From positions 1-58,417 of the forward strand of contig JAIEBI010000034.1 of NCBI GenBank assembly GCA_029070965.1: a DNA stretch of 58,417 bases, in the 5' to 3' direction. Source of the DNA: Clostridiales bacterium. Its GTDB lineage: Bacteria; Bacillota; Clostridia; Christensenellales; Pumilibacteraceae. A program made the position numbers and the translations under genes. Shown in pieces: positions 47,974-57,200 of this stretch. The notes under the pieces were generated by a model. It did no database searches. It had not been told where the DNA came from and saw only the letters and a list, made by a program, of their open reading frames with translations. Each line of letters begins with the position of its first letter. Positions within the stretch are counted from its first letter, which is position 1.

Positions 47974-50967
47974 TCAGTCCTCGACGGGAGCGGTTTTTGT
48001 GATTGCAACCTTGGAAACGGTTATGTCTCCGCTCTCGGCTGCGTTACCGTCGGGATTTTCGTTGAGCACGATAGCCAAAGTTTCGCCTGTCGCGGGATTG
48101 AAAATGCATTCAAACACAACGGTTTCGCCCGCCGCCACAGTAAAGTTGGCGCCCCATTCGATGCCCGAAACGTTTTCCGCCGTTCCGTCGCGCGTAACCG
48201 TCGCACTCGTCATGGTGTTGGAATAGCCTGTCTTTTCCTGAACGCATATTTTTACGGCCGCCGCTGTGTCGGAGTTGTTTGTTATCACCATATACAGCTT
48301 GTTTTGCGTGCCGTAGTTTACGTCCATATTGACGTTGGGATACGTGCCTTGCGCCATTTGCTCCGTATGCGTTATCTGAACGGTGTTAAGGCTGTTATCT
48401 TCGGCATTTCCATTTTCCATTGCGTAGGTATTGGCTATCGAGGGTGCAAGACCGGTAAGGTCGAGACCGATCCAGCCCTCTCCCTCGGGGAGAGCCGTAC
48501 CCTCTACGGGCTCGGGTTCGACAACGACAACCTGCTGCGATGTCGATTTCATGCAAACTTCACTGATAGTGATGTTGCCGCTTGCTGCACCGTCCGTCAT
48601 GTTGTTGAGACCGAAGCAAAGATTGCCGGCGCCGTCCCCAACGCCGATTTCGAGTATAATCTCGGCATTGGCGGCCAAATCAACAACTATACCGTCCCAA
48701 GTAGTACCGCTTGCAGGCACGTCCATAGGCGTTCCGTCAACAGTTGCGCTTGTTATGACGGTTCTATAATCCCAACCCGGATTTTGAACGTTGATGCAAA
48801 GCTTAGCGGCTTCGTTCACATTGTTCTTTATCTTCATGTGAACCAAATTGTTCGCGCCGTAGGCAGGAGAAACGTTAAGATTGGCACCGGCAACAGGCTT
48901 TTCGTCGTGGATTATTGTAACGCTATTCGCCGAAACCTCTTTGGAATAAACTTCATCGCCATCGGGGTACGCGCCCATTGCACTAAGGTAAATCGCCGTC
49001 CAGCCCTCGCCCTCGGGGAGTGTCGTAACTTCGACTTTGCTCAAACTCATATCGGAGAACGTAACCTTGCCGGTATGCGTCGTTTCGTCGTCCCAAGTGG
49101 AAGAATCGATAAAGAACTTAATATCCTTCGCAACGTTAGCAGTGAACGTGATTTTTGCGGTAATCGTTTCGCCTGCCGCGATTTGCACCCAATCTCCGCC
49201 GCCGTAAATATAATCGTTGTCGCTTGCTACAATAGTGCCCTCGTACTCGGCGGAAGCGTTGCAGAAATTGTTTTTGGTGCCATCGGGCTGAGTGCTGCCG
49301 TCATCCGTATTGCAGCCGATATCGATACGAACTTTTGCGGTTTGCTCGCCCTCGTTCTTTATGGTTACGGTAAACGTATTGTTGTCCGCTACAAAGTCGG
49401 CAATGGAGGTATTGATGTTCGCATAGCTCTTGCCCGAAAGATCGGCGTATTCCACCGTCATCGACGATTTATCCTCGGCGGTTGTAATGTCGTACAACGA
49501 TCCTGAAAACGACACTTCGTTGTCGCCGATTTTTACAAAGGACTCGTCTGCCGGCGGAGGAGTCTCGCCGTTGATAATACCTTTAAGCTCGGTAATGGTT
49601 ATGCTACCCGCAGTGGCGCTTGTCGAATCCATGGAATTAAGGAATACGACCAATTGGTCGACAAGCATATCCTTTATTTTGACCGCAATTTCCTGCTCCT
49701 CGCCTGCGTCGAGCTTAATCATGACAGCGGAGTCGGCAGTATTGACGCTCACTTTTTCGTTTGCGGGCTTAACGGCGTCCACGCCGCCTTTTCCGCCTTC
49801 CTTTTTGACGTCTATTCTCACATCGGCGGCATTTGTCTCGTCGTTGTTTTTGATTTTGAACTTGACCCAGCTGTAGCTGTCCGCCAAAGACATGCCTTCG
49901 CAAGCATAACCGGTTTTTGCGGTATCGTGCGATATAGTAAGCCCGTCGGTCTTGTCTATCGTGTAGCCGGACCAACCGCCGAAGCCGCTGTAATCGATAT
50001 CCGTCCAACCTGTCTCGGGCACGTCGATTTCTACGGGCGGTTTGTCCTTGATATGCGCGGTATTGGGATCGGGTTGAGCCTCTGCGCTCGTCTTAACGTA
50101 CTGATATTCGGCTTTGCCCGAATAATCGTCGGCGAATTTACCCATCCAAGAAGCTGCCTTTTGAGTTCCGCACCAGTAATTCATAATTATTCTGCCGGGG
50201 TCCTCGGGCCAGCTTTCGCCCTTCTTTATATTTTTGCGCTCGACTTTGTAAACGGGCTTTGTATCTACAAACCAAGTAATATCGTTTTCCGTCCAACGGA
50301 AACCGTAATCGTGGTATTCGAGCGACGCGTCAAAGCCGAGATCGTACATATACTCGTGACCGCCGACGCCGCTTGCAAAGTAGTTGAACTGCACCTTGGT
50401 GGTGTCCTTGCCCAAAAACTCGATGTCTATCTCGTCGTGGTCGTTCTTTCTTTTAACAGTCTCTCCGTCTTCTTCATACCAAACGTCGTACGGGCCTGTG
50501 CAGGTAAAGAAGGTGCTCGCGGTGCCGACTACCTTAGCGGGCTTCATGCGCACCTGAAAATCGCCGTAGCCGTAGTAATGCTCGGTGCGCGCTTCACCGC
50601 CGTAGTATTCCGCGACGCAATCCACGTTTTTCTGCTGTTCTTCATCCCATGTCTGCTCTTTTTCCGTCATTTCGGCAAGACCGAGCGACATTTTGCCGCC
50701 GTCGTAGGTGACAAGATCGGGCTTCCACCATACGTTGAACGGCTCGCCGTTTTCCCACGAATAGCCCTTGCTGCCCGAAGCGAACGTTTCCGCTCTGTCC
50801 TCAGCGCTTCCCGAGGTATAATCTACAATTTTGGTTGCGCTCAACGGTTCGTCGGTGAGCGGTTTTTTGGGCTTCGGGTCGTCTCCGCCGCACGCGGCAA
50901 GCGCCGTACCGGCCGTGAATGCGGTTGCCAATACAACTGCAGTCAACATGAGTTTTTTCTTGTTCAT
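47974..50967 (-). CDS. Multimodular GH16 licheninase lipoprotein
   Basis: The 997-aa lipoprotein (LAAC, Cys26) has a GH16 domain at about residues 45-300. Its active site is HDEIDIEFLGKD, with Glu179 as nucleophile and Glu183 as acid/base, and the adjacent KVQFNYFASGVGGHE is the lichenase (beta-1,3-1,4-glucanase) signature. About 680 residues follow as four beta-sandwich modules (starting about 318, 475, 655 and 830); three open with a W-x-(D/A/G)-(I/L)-(D/Y)-(Y/L) motif such as GWTDIDYSG or GWIGLDLTG, and each contains a VKI/VRI-DV strand. They are probably carbohydrate-binding. AGGAG precedes the ATG. It shares an operon with the GH3 gene. Confidence 0.92.
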   Translation of the reverse strand: MNKKKLMLTAVVLATAFTAGTALAACGGDDPKPKKPLTDEPLSATKIVDYTSGSAEDRAETFASGSKGYSWENGEPFNVWWKPDLVTYDGGKMSLGLAEMTEKEQTWDEEQQKNVDCVAEYYGGEARTEHYYGYGDFQVRMKPAKVVGTASTFFTCTGPYDVWYEEDGETVKRKNDHDEIDIEFLGKDTTKVQFNYFASGVGGHEYMYDLGFDASLEYHDYGFRWTENDITWFVDTKPVYKVERKNIKKGESWPEDPGRIIMNYWCGTQKAASWMGKFADDYSGKAEYQYVKTSAEAQPDPNTAHIKDKPPVEIDVPETGWTDIDYSGFGGWSGYTIDKTDGLTISHDTAKTGYACEGMSLADSYSWVKFKIKNNDETNAADVRIDVKKEGGKGGVDAVKPANEKVSVNTADSAVMIKLDAGEEQEIAVKIKDMLVDQLVVFLNSMDSTSATAGSITITELKGIINGETPPPADESFVKIGDNEVSFSGSLYDITTAEDKSSMTVEYADLSGKSYANINTSIADFVADNNTFTVTIKNEGEQTAKVRIDIGCNTDDGSTQPDGTKNNFCNASAEYEGTIVASDNDYIYGGGDWVQIAAGETITAKITFTANVAKDIKFFIDSSTWDDETTHTGKVTFSDMSLSKVEVTTLPEGEGWTAIYLSAMGAYPDGDEVYSKEVSANSVTIIHDEKPVAGANLNVSPAYGANNLVHMKIKNNVNEAAKLCINVQNPGWDYRTVITSATVDGTPMDVPASGTTWDGIVVDLAANAEIILEIGVGDGAGNLCFGLNNMTDGAASGNITISEVCMKSTSQQVVVVEPEPVEGTALPEGEGWIGLDLTGLAPSIANTYAMENGNAEDNSLNTVQITHTEQMAQGTYPNVNMDVNYGTQNKLYMVITNNSDTAAAVKICVQEKTGYSNTMTSATVTRDGTAENVSGIEWGANFTVAAGETVVFECIFNPATGETLAIVLNENPDGNAAESGDITVSKVAITKTAPVED

Positions 50968-51006
50968 ACATTTTCTCCTTATATATAAATTAGTTTTATT
51001 CGAGGA

Positions 51007-51133
51007 GCATTTTTGCCCGCTTGCGGGAGCAAAAATGCGACGAAGACAAATTTGGTGTAATACCCCGCTGCTTGCAGCGGAACTTGCGAGCGAAGCGAGC
51101 GAGTCCAGAGGTGGGTAACCAGCTCTGGGGTAT
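51007..51133 (-). other. Structured intergenic element between two lichenase genes
   Basis: A strong hairpin (51007-51038; GCATTTTTGC/GCAAAAATGC arms) is followed by a branched structure. ATACCCC (51060-51066) can pair with GGGGTAT (51127-51133); inside are CCGCTG/CAGCGG (51065-51080), a GCGA-repeat tract (51086-51103) and CCAGAG/CTCTGG (51105-51128). It lies in the leader of the 997-aa lichenase and after the stop of the smaller one. It may terminate, stabilise or regulate the messenger, or be a dispersed repeat. Confidence 0.65.
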
Positions 51134-51151
51134 AATATCTAATTTATAACA

Positions 51152-51925
51152 TTATTTGTCAGCGCAATAAGCTATCCATTGATATGACGCCGTTGCGGGA
51201 ATGCCGCCTTGGTCGAGCTTACCGCACCAGCGGTTGAAAACGTCGCCCTTTCCGTTCCACACGTTAGCCATTATCTTCGCCGGCGATGACGGGATATCCG
51301 TTTGCGCTTTGTATATCGCCTTGCCGTCCACGTACCATGTTATGCTATCCTTTTGCCAATCGAAGCCGTATTCGTGAAAGTCCTGCGACGCGTCGAACTC
51401 CAAACTATGCACGTACTCGTGCCCGCCGACGCCGCCAGTAAAATAATTGAACTGCACCTTTGTGGTGTCCTTGCCCAAAAACTCGATATCTATCTCGTCC
51501 CACTGCGGCCTGTTGGTATATGTAAAAAACGACGATATAACGCCCGAGCACGCGGCGGCTTTCATACACACCGAATAGTACCCGTAAGAATAATCCTTAC
51601 TCGACCTGTATTCCGCCCCGTAATAATTACCGGCACTGCCCGTCACCGACATATTCATGATACCGTCTTGCACAACTGCGTTGTCGCGGCTCCACGTGCA
51701 ATCGAACATACCGCCGTTGCGGTAACCGTGTGCCGCCCAAAAATCGGAAGTTTTATTTTTTGAAAAGTCGACTACTTTGTCGGATTCGTTTGTGTATCTA
51801 TCCTCGATGCCCTCCACCGAAGAATGCGGCGTACCGAAAACAGGCTGCGCATTATTGCCGCAACCGATCAACATTAGTCCCGTTAGCGCCGCCGCAAGCG
51901 CGGCAATCATCCGAACGTATTTCAT
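51152..51925 (-). CDS. GH16 licheninase lipoprotein, single-domain
   Basis: The 257-aa protein consists of a lipoprotein signal (LIGC, Cys22) and one GH16 domain. The active site WDEIDIEFLGKD (Glu144 nucleophile, Asp146, Glu148 acid/base) and KVQFNYFTGGVGGHEYVHSLEFDAS match secreted Bacillus-type lichenases closely, as does its length. It should cut mixed-linkage beta-glucan at the cell surface. The ATG at 51925 has only a weak AGG next to it and lies eight bases past the -10 box, so its messenger may be leaderless; a GTG one codon earlier (51928) is possible. It belongs to the same glucan locus as the 997-aa enzyme. Confidence 0.93.
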   Translation of the reverse strand: MKYVRMIAALAAALTGLMLIGCGNNAQPVFGTPHSSVEGIEDRYTNESDKVVDFSKNKTSDFWAAHGYRNGGMFDCTWSRDNAVVQDGIMNMSVTGSAGNYYGAEYRSSKDYSYGYYSVCMKAAACSGVISSFFTYTNRPQWDEIDIEFLGKDTTKVQFNYFTGGVGGHEYVHSLEFDASQDFHEYGFDWQKDSITWYVDGKAIYKAQTDIPSSPAKIMANVWNGKGDVFNRWCGKLDQGGIPATASYQWIAYCADK

Positions 51926-51932
51926 CACCTAT

Positions 51933-51961
51933 ATTTTAAAGAAAAAGCGACAAAAAGTCAA
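51933..51961 (-). promoter_or_regulatory. Sigma-A promoter with predicted leaderless start, lichenase
   Basis: TTGACT (51961-51956), a 17-bp spacer and TAAAAT (51938-51933). The -10 ends eight bases before the A of ATG, so +1 would be the G just before the start codon. Confidence 0.75.
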
Positions 51962-51990
51962 TATACTTTCTCAAATTAAAATTTTGTTAC

Positions 51991-53388
51991 CTATTTTGCA
52001 CTTGTTGCACGCTGTTCGGCGTCTATAATAGGTATAATTATATTCAAATGGAACACGTCGTCGGTAACCGACGCAGACAGCTCGCCCTCGTATTTGTGCA
52101 CTATCATTTTTATACTGCTTGTGCCGAAGCCGTGATAGTCTTTGTCCTGCTTTGAAGTAAGTGGTAGCCCGTTGAGGAACTTTAACTCACCGTCGAAATA
52201 GTTGTCCTCTTGAATGACGAGCATGTTGTTTTTGCATTTAACGACAAGGTTGATAACACGACGTTCTTTTTCTGCAATACCGCCCACCGCTTCGAGCGCA
52301 TTGTCTATGATATTGCCGAACAAGCAGTAGAGATCGCCCGCGCTCATAAAAGCCAGCTTTTCGCCGTCCGCCATGCACGAAAACGTTATGCCGTTCTGCT
52401 CGCAGTACAAATTTTTTTCGGTAAGCAATACGTTAAGAATACGGTTGCCCGTTTCTACTTGCGCGTCGTATATGGATATACTCTCTTGTACGTCGTCCAG
52501 TTCAGCCGCCGTAGGCCTGTCGTCGCCCGAAAACAACGCGTTTATCTTGTACTTTATGTCGTGACATTTTATGTTTATCAGATCGATGGTATCCTTGGAT
52601 ATGGCGTACTGCCGTTCGCCCTGACGCACGGCATGCTGCAAATACTCGACCTCGGTTTTAAGATTGCGCTCTACAACCGTTTTGGACATAAGCGTAAGCA
52701 CTATCGCACAGCACATTACCGAAAACGCGTTGCCCGTTTGCCTAAGCACAAACAGCTCGTATATGTCGTATTTGTTTTCCGCGCCTGCGCTCAACACGCC
52801 GAAATACACGTCGTCGAGCGAACACAGTATGACGGTTATGCAAAGCACAAGCAGCGACACCGTCATCATTCTCAAATCGAATCTGCCGTTGCTCAGCCTG
52901 TTGTTTTGTTTGCGTATAAACAAGAAATATATCGCCGCCGTGATTGCAGCATAAAACGAATAATACGTCAGCCTGAAATACAAATCGTACATATTCCGCC
53001 AAGACTCGAACAGTCCGATTTGCATTCCAGAACACCAAAATATAAGAAACAGCTTATACACCAAATTTTGCGCCGCATACGCCAAAGAACAGCAAAACAG
53101 CACCGTCTTGTAATCCTCGTCGAAACACAGTTTGACATGCACAGTAGACAGCCCGAACAAAAACAAATATACGAGTATCCTGCCCCATACGGTTTGTCCG
53201 TACAGCTCATAAAAGAACGAAATGCAAAACGCCGCGGCGAGCACAACTACAAACCCGACTACAACTTTTAGCACAAAGTATTTGGCGCGGTTAAGCTTTA
53301 ACGTTACAAGCGCATAAAACACGTACAATTCCACAACGAATTGCAGCAGTATTTTCAAAAATACATATACGACGTCGATCACGTTCAT
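51991..53388 (-). CDS. GHKL-type sensor histidine kinase (AgrC/VirS family)
   Basis: The 465-aa kinase has six or seven hydrophobic helices (about residues 4-235), a coiled dimerisation segment and a kinase domain. The phosphoacceptor is probably His276 in KCHDIKYK. The ATP-binding GHKL domain has GNIIDNALEA (N box) and GFGTSSIKMIV (G box). This is the layout of peptide-sensing kinases of the AgrC family. It overlaps the response regulator by four bases (ATGA), the usual LytTR-GHKL pairing. The ligand is unknown; no AgrB/AgrD-like gene lies nearby. The lichenase genes downstream are candidate targets. Confidence 0.92.
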   Translation of the reverse strand: MNVIDVVYVFLKILLQFVVELYVFYALVTLKLNRAKYFVLKVVVGFVVVLAAAFCISFFYELYGQTVWGRILVYLFLFGLSTVHVKLCFDEDYKTVLFCCSLAYAAQNLVYKLFLIFWCSGMQIGLFESWRNMYDLYFRLTYYSFYAAITAAIYFLFIRKQNNRLSNGRFDLRMMTVSLLVLCITVILCSLDDVYFGVLSAGAENKYDIYELFVLRQTGNAFSVMCCAIVLTLMSKTVVERNLKTEVEYLQHAVRQGERQYAISKDTIDLINIKCHDIKYKINALFSGDDRPTAAELDDVQESISIYDAQVETGNRILNVLLTEKNLYCEQNGITFSCMADGEKLAFMSAGDLYCLFGNIIDNALEAVGGIAEKERRVINLVVKCKNNMLVIQEDNYFDGELKFLNGLPLTSKQDKDYHGFGTSSIKMIVHKYEGELSASVTDDVFHLNIIIPIIDAEQRATSAK

Positions 53389-54101
53389 TTTTTGTCACCC
53401 GAGCCTGCATATCTGTTTGCAAGCTCCGCCAAAAACGTCGCGCGGCGCGGACGGCTTATTTGCAACACCGTATTGCCTACGGTAACGTCCGACCCTTTTA
53501 CGCCTATGACGAACTTCGGGTTGACGAGATAACATTTGTTGCAGCGCAAAAAACCGTACTCGCCCAGCTCCTTTTCCACCTGCGAAAGCACGCCCGTTAC
53601 CTCTATAACGTCGTCTATCAAATGATAATACAGTCTATGACTTATTATTTCCACGTACATCAGCTTGTCCGTAGATATACGGCACATACCGCCCCGATAC
53701 TTGACGATTAATACTCGTTCTTCGTTCATCACGTAGATATCAAGCGCTTTGCCGAACTTTAAAGAAAAATCGAAATAACTGACAGGCTTTACAAGAAAGC
53801 TGACGGCGTCTACCTCGTACCCCTTTTGCGCAAACTGCACAAGGCTTGTGATAAACACAAGCGAAACCGTTTTGTCTAATTTTCTCAACGCTACCGCAGT
53901 ATCAAAGCCGTTCAAGCCCGGCATTTGGATATCCATAAACACGACGGCGTATACCTGCTTGTAATCGGCAATAAATTCTCTGCCACTCTTAAACCGCACC
54001 ACGTTAAAGCTTTGCCCCGTCGTCGCCGAATACTTTTCGATATACGACGTGAGCACTGCCGCAGCCGCGTCCTCATCCTCTACGATAGCGATGTTTTTCA
54101 T
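53385..54101 (-). CDS. LytTR response regulator
   Basis: The 238-aa regulator has a receiver domain with acidic pocket EDEDA and the phosphoacceptor Asp57 (VFMDIQMPGLNG), followed by FITSLVQFAQKGYEVDAVSFLVKP (conserved Thr and Lys). A LytTR DNA-binding domain occupies about residues 135-235 (MYVEIISHRLYYH, FLRCNKCYLVNPKFVI). It should activate or repress genes through paired LytTR sites. The ATG at 54101 has no Shine-Dalgarno site and coincides with the predicted transcript start (-10 box six bases upstream), pointing to a leaderless messenger. The kinase gene follows with a four-base overlap. Confidence 0.93.
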   Translation of the reverse strand: MKNIAIVEDEDAAAAVLTSYIEKYSATTGQSFNVVRFKSGREFIADYKQVYAVVFMDIQMPGLNGFDTAVALRKLDKTVSLVFITSLVQFAQKGYEVDAVSFLVKPVSYFDFSLKFGKALDIYVMNEERVLIVKYRGGMCRISTDKLMYVEIISHRLYYHLIDDVIEVTGVLSQVEKELGEYGFLRCNKCYLVNPKFVIGVKGSDVTVGNTVLQISRPRRATFLAELANRYAGSGDKK

Positions 54102-54107
54102 AAGACA

Positions 54108-54136
54108 ATTTTACCATATCGACGCTATTTTGTCAA
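54108..54136 (-). promoter_or_regulatory. Sigma-A promoter with predicted leaderless start, LytTR operon
   Basis: TTGACA (54136-54131), a 17-bp spacer and TAAAAT (54113-54108) with an upstream TGG (extended -10). Six bases separate the -10 box from the ATG, so +1 falls on the A of the start codon. Confidence 0.85.
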
Positions 54137-54151
54137 TACGTAACATGAATA

Positions 54152-54210
54152 GATAATTAAGAATTAAGAATGTTAAATAAGGTTTAGATACTTCGCTACG
54201 TTCGGAGTAC
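54152..54210. repeat. Dispersed intergenic repeat, copy 1
   Basis: An AATTAAGA tandem tract (54154-54170) is followed by a hairpin TACTTCG/CGGAGTA (54189-54209) with CTACG in its loop. The same order, tandem AATT-tract then hairpin around TTCGCTACG, occurs at 58012-58075. Confidence 0.55.
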
Positions 54211-54225
54211 AAAAATTTATACAAC

Positions 54226-54260
54226 AAAAAAACAGCCTTCCGATTGGAAAGCTGTTTTTT
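54226..54260 (-). terminator. Terminator of the 1222-aa lipoprotein gene
   Basis: AAAAAACAGC/GCTGTTTTTT with an inner CTTCC/GGAA-like stem, about 30 bases after the stop at 54289, and seven T following on the minus strand. Confidence 0.82.
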
Positions 54261-54288
54261 GTTTTGTTACTTTGTGTTTCAGTTTGGA

Positions 54289-57200
54289 TTAGTCTTCGTT
54301 AACGATAGCTTCGGGAAGGCTAAGCGTTTGAGTTTCGGTCTCTTCGGGCGTAGAAGGTGTCGTTGTCGTCTCATTGCCCCAAAGTTCCACACTACTAAGC
54401 GTTACCAAACCGTTACTGCCACCCGATGCGCAATCAATCACGATACGATAGTACTTGTTAGCACCTTGCGCGTTTTTTGGAACATTAAACGTATTTTTGC
54501 CCGTAGCGATAGTAAGTTCCACTTCAACAGCATTGTCGAAATTCGCATTATCAGCAATCAAAAGCTTGAAGTAATTAACACTACTTGCAGCATCTATTTT
54601 TACTATAACCTGTTTCAATGTCGCAGCAACCGGTTCTTTTGTAGTAATTGTACCCGTGCTAGCATTACCCTTGCGTCCGCATTTTATAAAATCCCAACCA
54701 CCGTTTGATGAATTGCTATTAAAGTTGGCAATAGTCCAAGTCATACCATCTTTTGTAAAATCATTTGTGGTCGTGTATGCGCTACTAAAAGCTTCAGCTT
54801 TCGTAAAAGATAACGTTTTAAGAAGTTCCGGAGCTGTATCGCCTACAACTTGGGTTTCAATCGTAACAGTCATGTTGCCTGCAACCGTAAACTTGTAGCT
54901 GCCATTCTCAGCTTGAAGTGCATTGCCGTTAACTTTTACGGCGTTCGCCCCAGCAAGTTCTTTGCCAGTTGCAACTTGAACTGTGAACGTTACTTCACTG
55001 CCGTTAGTTGCGGTTGCAGTAAGACCGGTAACAGTAACATCCTCATTTTCGGTAAGCGTGATAGTGGACGTGCCACGAACGTTGCTCTCGACGTATACGT
55101 ACGTGCTGCCATTGGCCGCAAATTCGATAGTTCCGTTATAGTTTTTAATGTAACCGCTTATTATGACAACGTCATTTTGCGTAGGGGTAACAACATCATC
55201 ACGCAAATTCCATTTAGAATAAACTATGATGGTTTTGGTCGAATCCGTAAGGTCTTTCAACGTATACTGATAATAACCACTACCCTTATCCGCAGGTATA
55301 TCGGCAACAATACCCGTCGTAGTAACGACTTTCTTAGTTACATTGTTACTCGATTTACACTGCTCGGCGGTAATAACAAGAGTTTCGGTTACGGAAAGCG
55401 GTTCAGCTACCGTGCCGTAGTTGACAGCCGCAAGCGCCTCTAAAACAACGGTAACATTTTTCTCTTGGGCCGTTGCAGTGCCACATGTAGCTTCTACTGT
55501 AAGTTTAACGGTAGCGTCTTCGCCTTCGGGAAGCGCGGATACGTTGAGCTTACCGTCTGCAACCGTTACGCCAGTTGCACTATTATCATCAGCAAGCTTC
55601 CAAGTAAGCGTTACTCCGGCGATAGCCGAAACGGGAAGGGTTACTTCGCCCGTCTCTGTGACGTTATCGAGTTGAGCCTTGACTAACTTAAGTGCGTCGG
55701 CAATTTTTTGCGCGTCCGTTCTATTGGCGGAGTCCTCAAAGTATGTAACGAAATTGGTTGCACTTGTAGCATAGTTAATTGTGCTTGCACTTATGGTATT
55801 AAATGTATTGTAGGTTCCAAGATAGTATACCGTAGTGCCTATTGTCCATGTGTATACAGACTTGGATTCATCATATGCCCATTTTGCGGTGGACTCATCC
55901 ACAAATACAAGTTTGTGATCTTTATCAAGTTCAAGATACTTGTCGCCTACCTTAAAGGTATAACCATCGTCCGTAGACGTAATAACAATGTCGGCAGCAT
56001 CTGTAACATTCTCTGTCGTTGTACCACGGCCATTTTCATCAATCGTACCGGTGAAATACAATTTTTTGCCGAGATTGGTTTGCAACAATGCGAGCTTGCG
56101 CGTGAGCGTAGTTTCAGTAACAGCCGCTTCGATTGTAATATCAAAGCTCTTAGTGTCGGTTACGTCGTTAGATTTGATTGTTACGGTAAGCGTAACAGTG
56201 GTAGCAGTGGCGGGAAGAGCCTTGACTTTAAGCTTGCCGTCGGCTATCTTTATAAGATCGGTTTCGGTAACAAAGTTGGCGCCGTCCTTAATCTTCCAAG
56301 TAAGCTCGGCGTCCTTTTTGGTAGCTTCAAGCGCCATTTCCTCGTTGACCTTAGTAAAGGTTGTTTTAGCAAGCGTAAGAGCTGCTTTTGCTTCCTTAAC
56401 TATATCTTCGTCGGATTTTTCGACAGCCTTTCTCGCAACGCAAATACCGCCGCTTGCAAGCTGGGGCGAAGTGCCGTTATAGTTGGTAAGATAACCTCTA
56501 AACGTTACTTCGTCGCCCGCATTAAGACCGTCCGCCGTTAAATAGTCACCGGTGGCCTTCGGTCTGTATATGTAGAATATTCCACCGTACTCGCCGTTTG
56601 TGTAGTTGGCGTAGCTGTAGGTTTTGGATGAGTCATACGTATCGCCAATATACATATTGTCAAAATTGTTGTACGTCGAACCTGCGTACGTGCCGGGAAG
56701 GACGACATAGCCCTTAACATATACTTCGTCGGCAGAGTTCGCTGTAAGAAGGTTAGCAACCTGCCATGCCTCGGCAGGCGTATAAGGATGCTCTTGCGTG
56801 CCGTCGTTTTCAAGTCCGAGCGGTACAAGCGTGATAGTGATATCTTTGGTTGCGGGAGTTGCCGTACCGCAAGTGATAGTCGCGGTAAGGGTTACCTCGG
56901 CATTGGACTCGGGCATGCTGCTTATAACAAGCTTGCCACCCTCAATAGCAACGTTTGCGGAAGTTCCCTTTACCGCCCAAGTTACGGTTGCACCAAGCTT
57001 TTCGGCGGGAAGGTCGTATGTGCCTGCTGCCGTAAATGTTTTGTTGGTAAGGTCGAGTGCCGCGTTTGCACCATTAACTCTATCTTGATCGGTAGCGCCG
57101 TTTTTGTTGGCTATAACGTCGATAGACGAAAGTCTAACCTGCCCTGCCGACAGCGTAAACTCAATCGCGTCCACTGGTGCGGTAAGCACAAACGTAACGT

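Noticed and set aside
47602-50988. Long plus-strand open frames (634 and 444 codons) opposite the lichenase and GH3 genes
   Set aside because: They are antisense shadows of genes with clear catalytic motifs and ribosome sites; the translated products are arginine- and cysteine-rich without domain features.
52210-53271. 353-codon plus-strand frame opposite the histidine kinase
   Set aside because: Antisense shadow of a kinase with intact H, N and G boxes; Arg/His/Tyr-rich composition.
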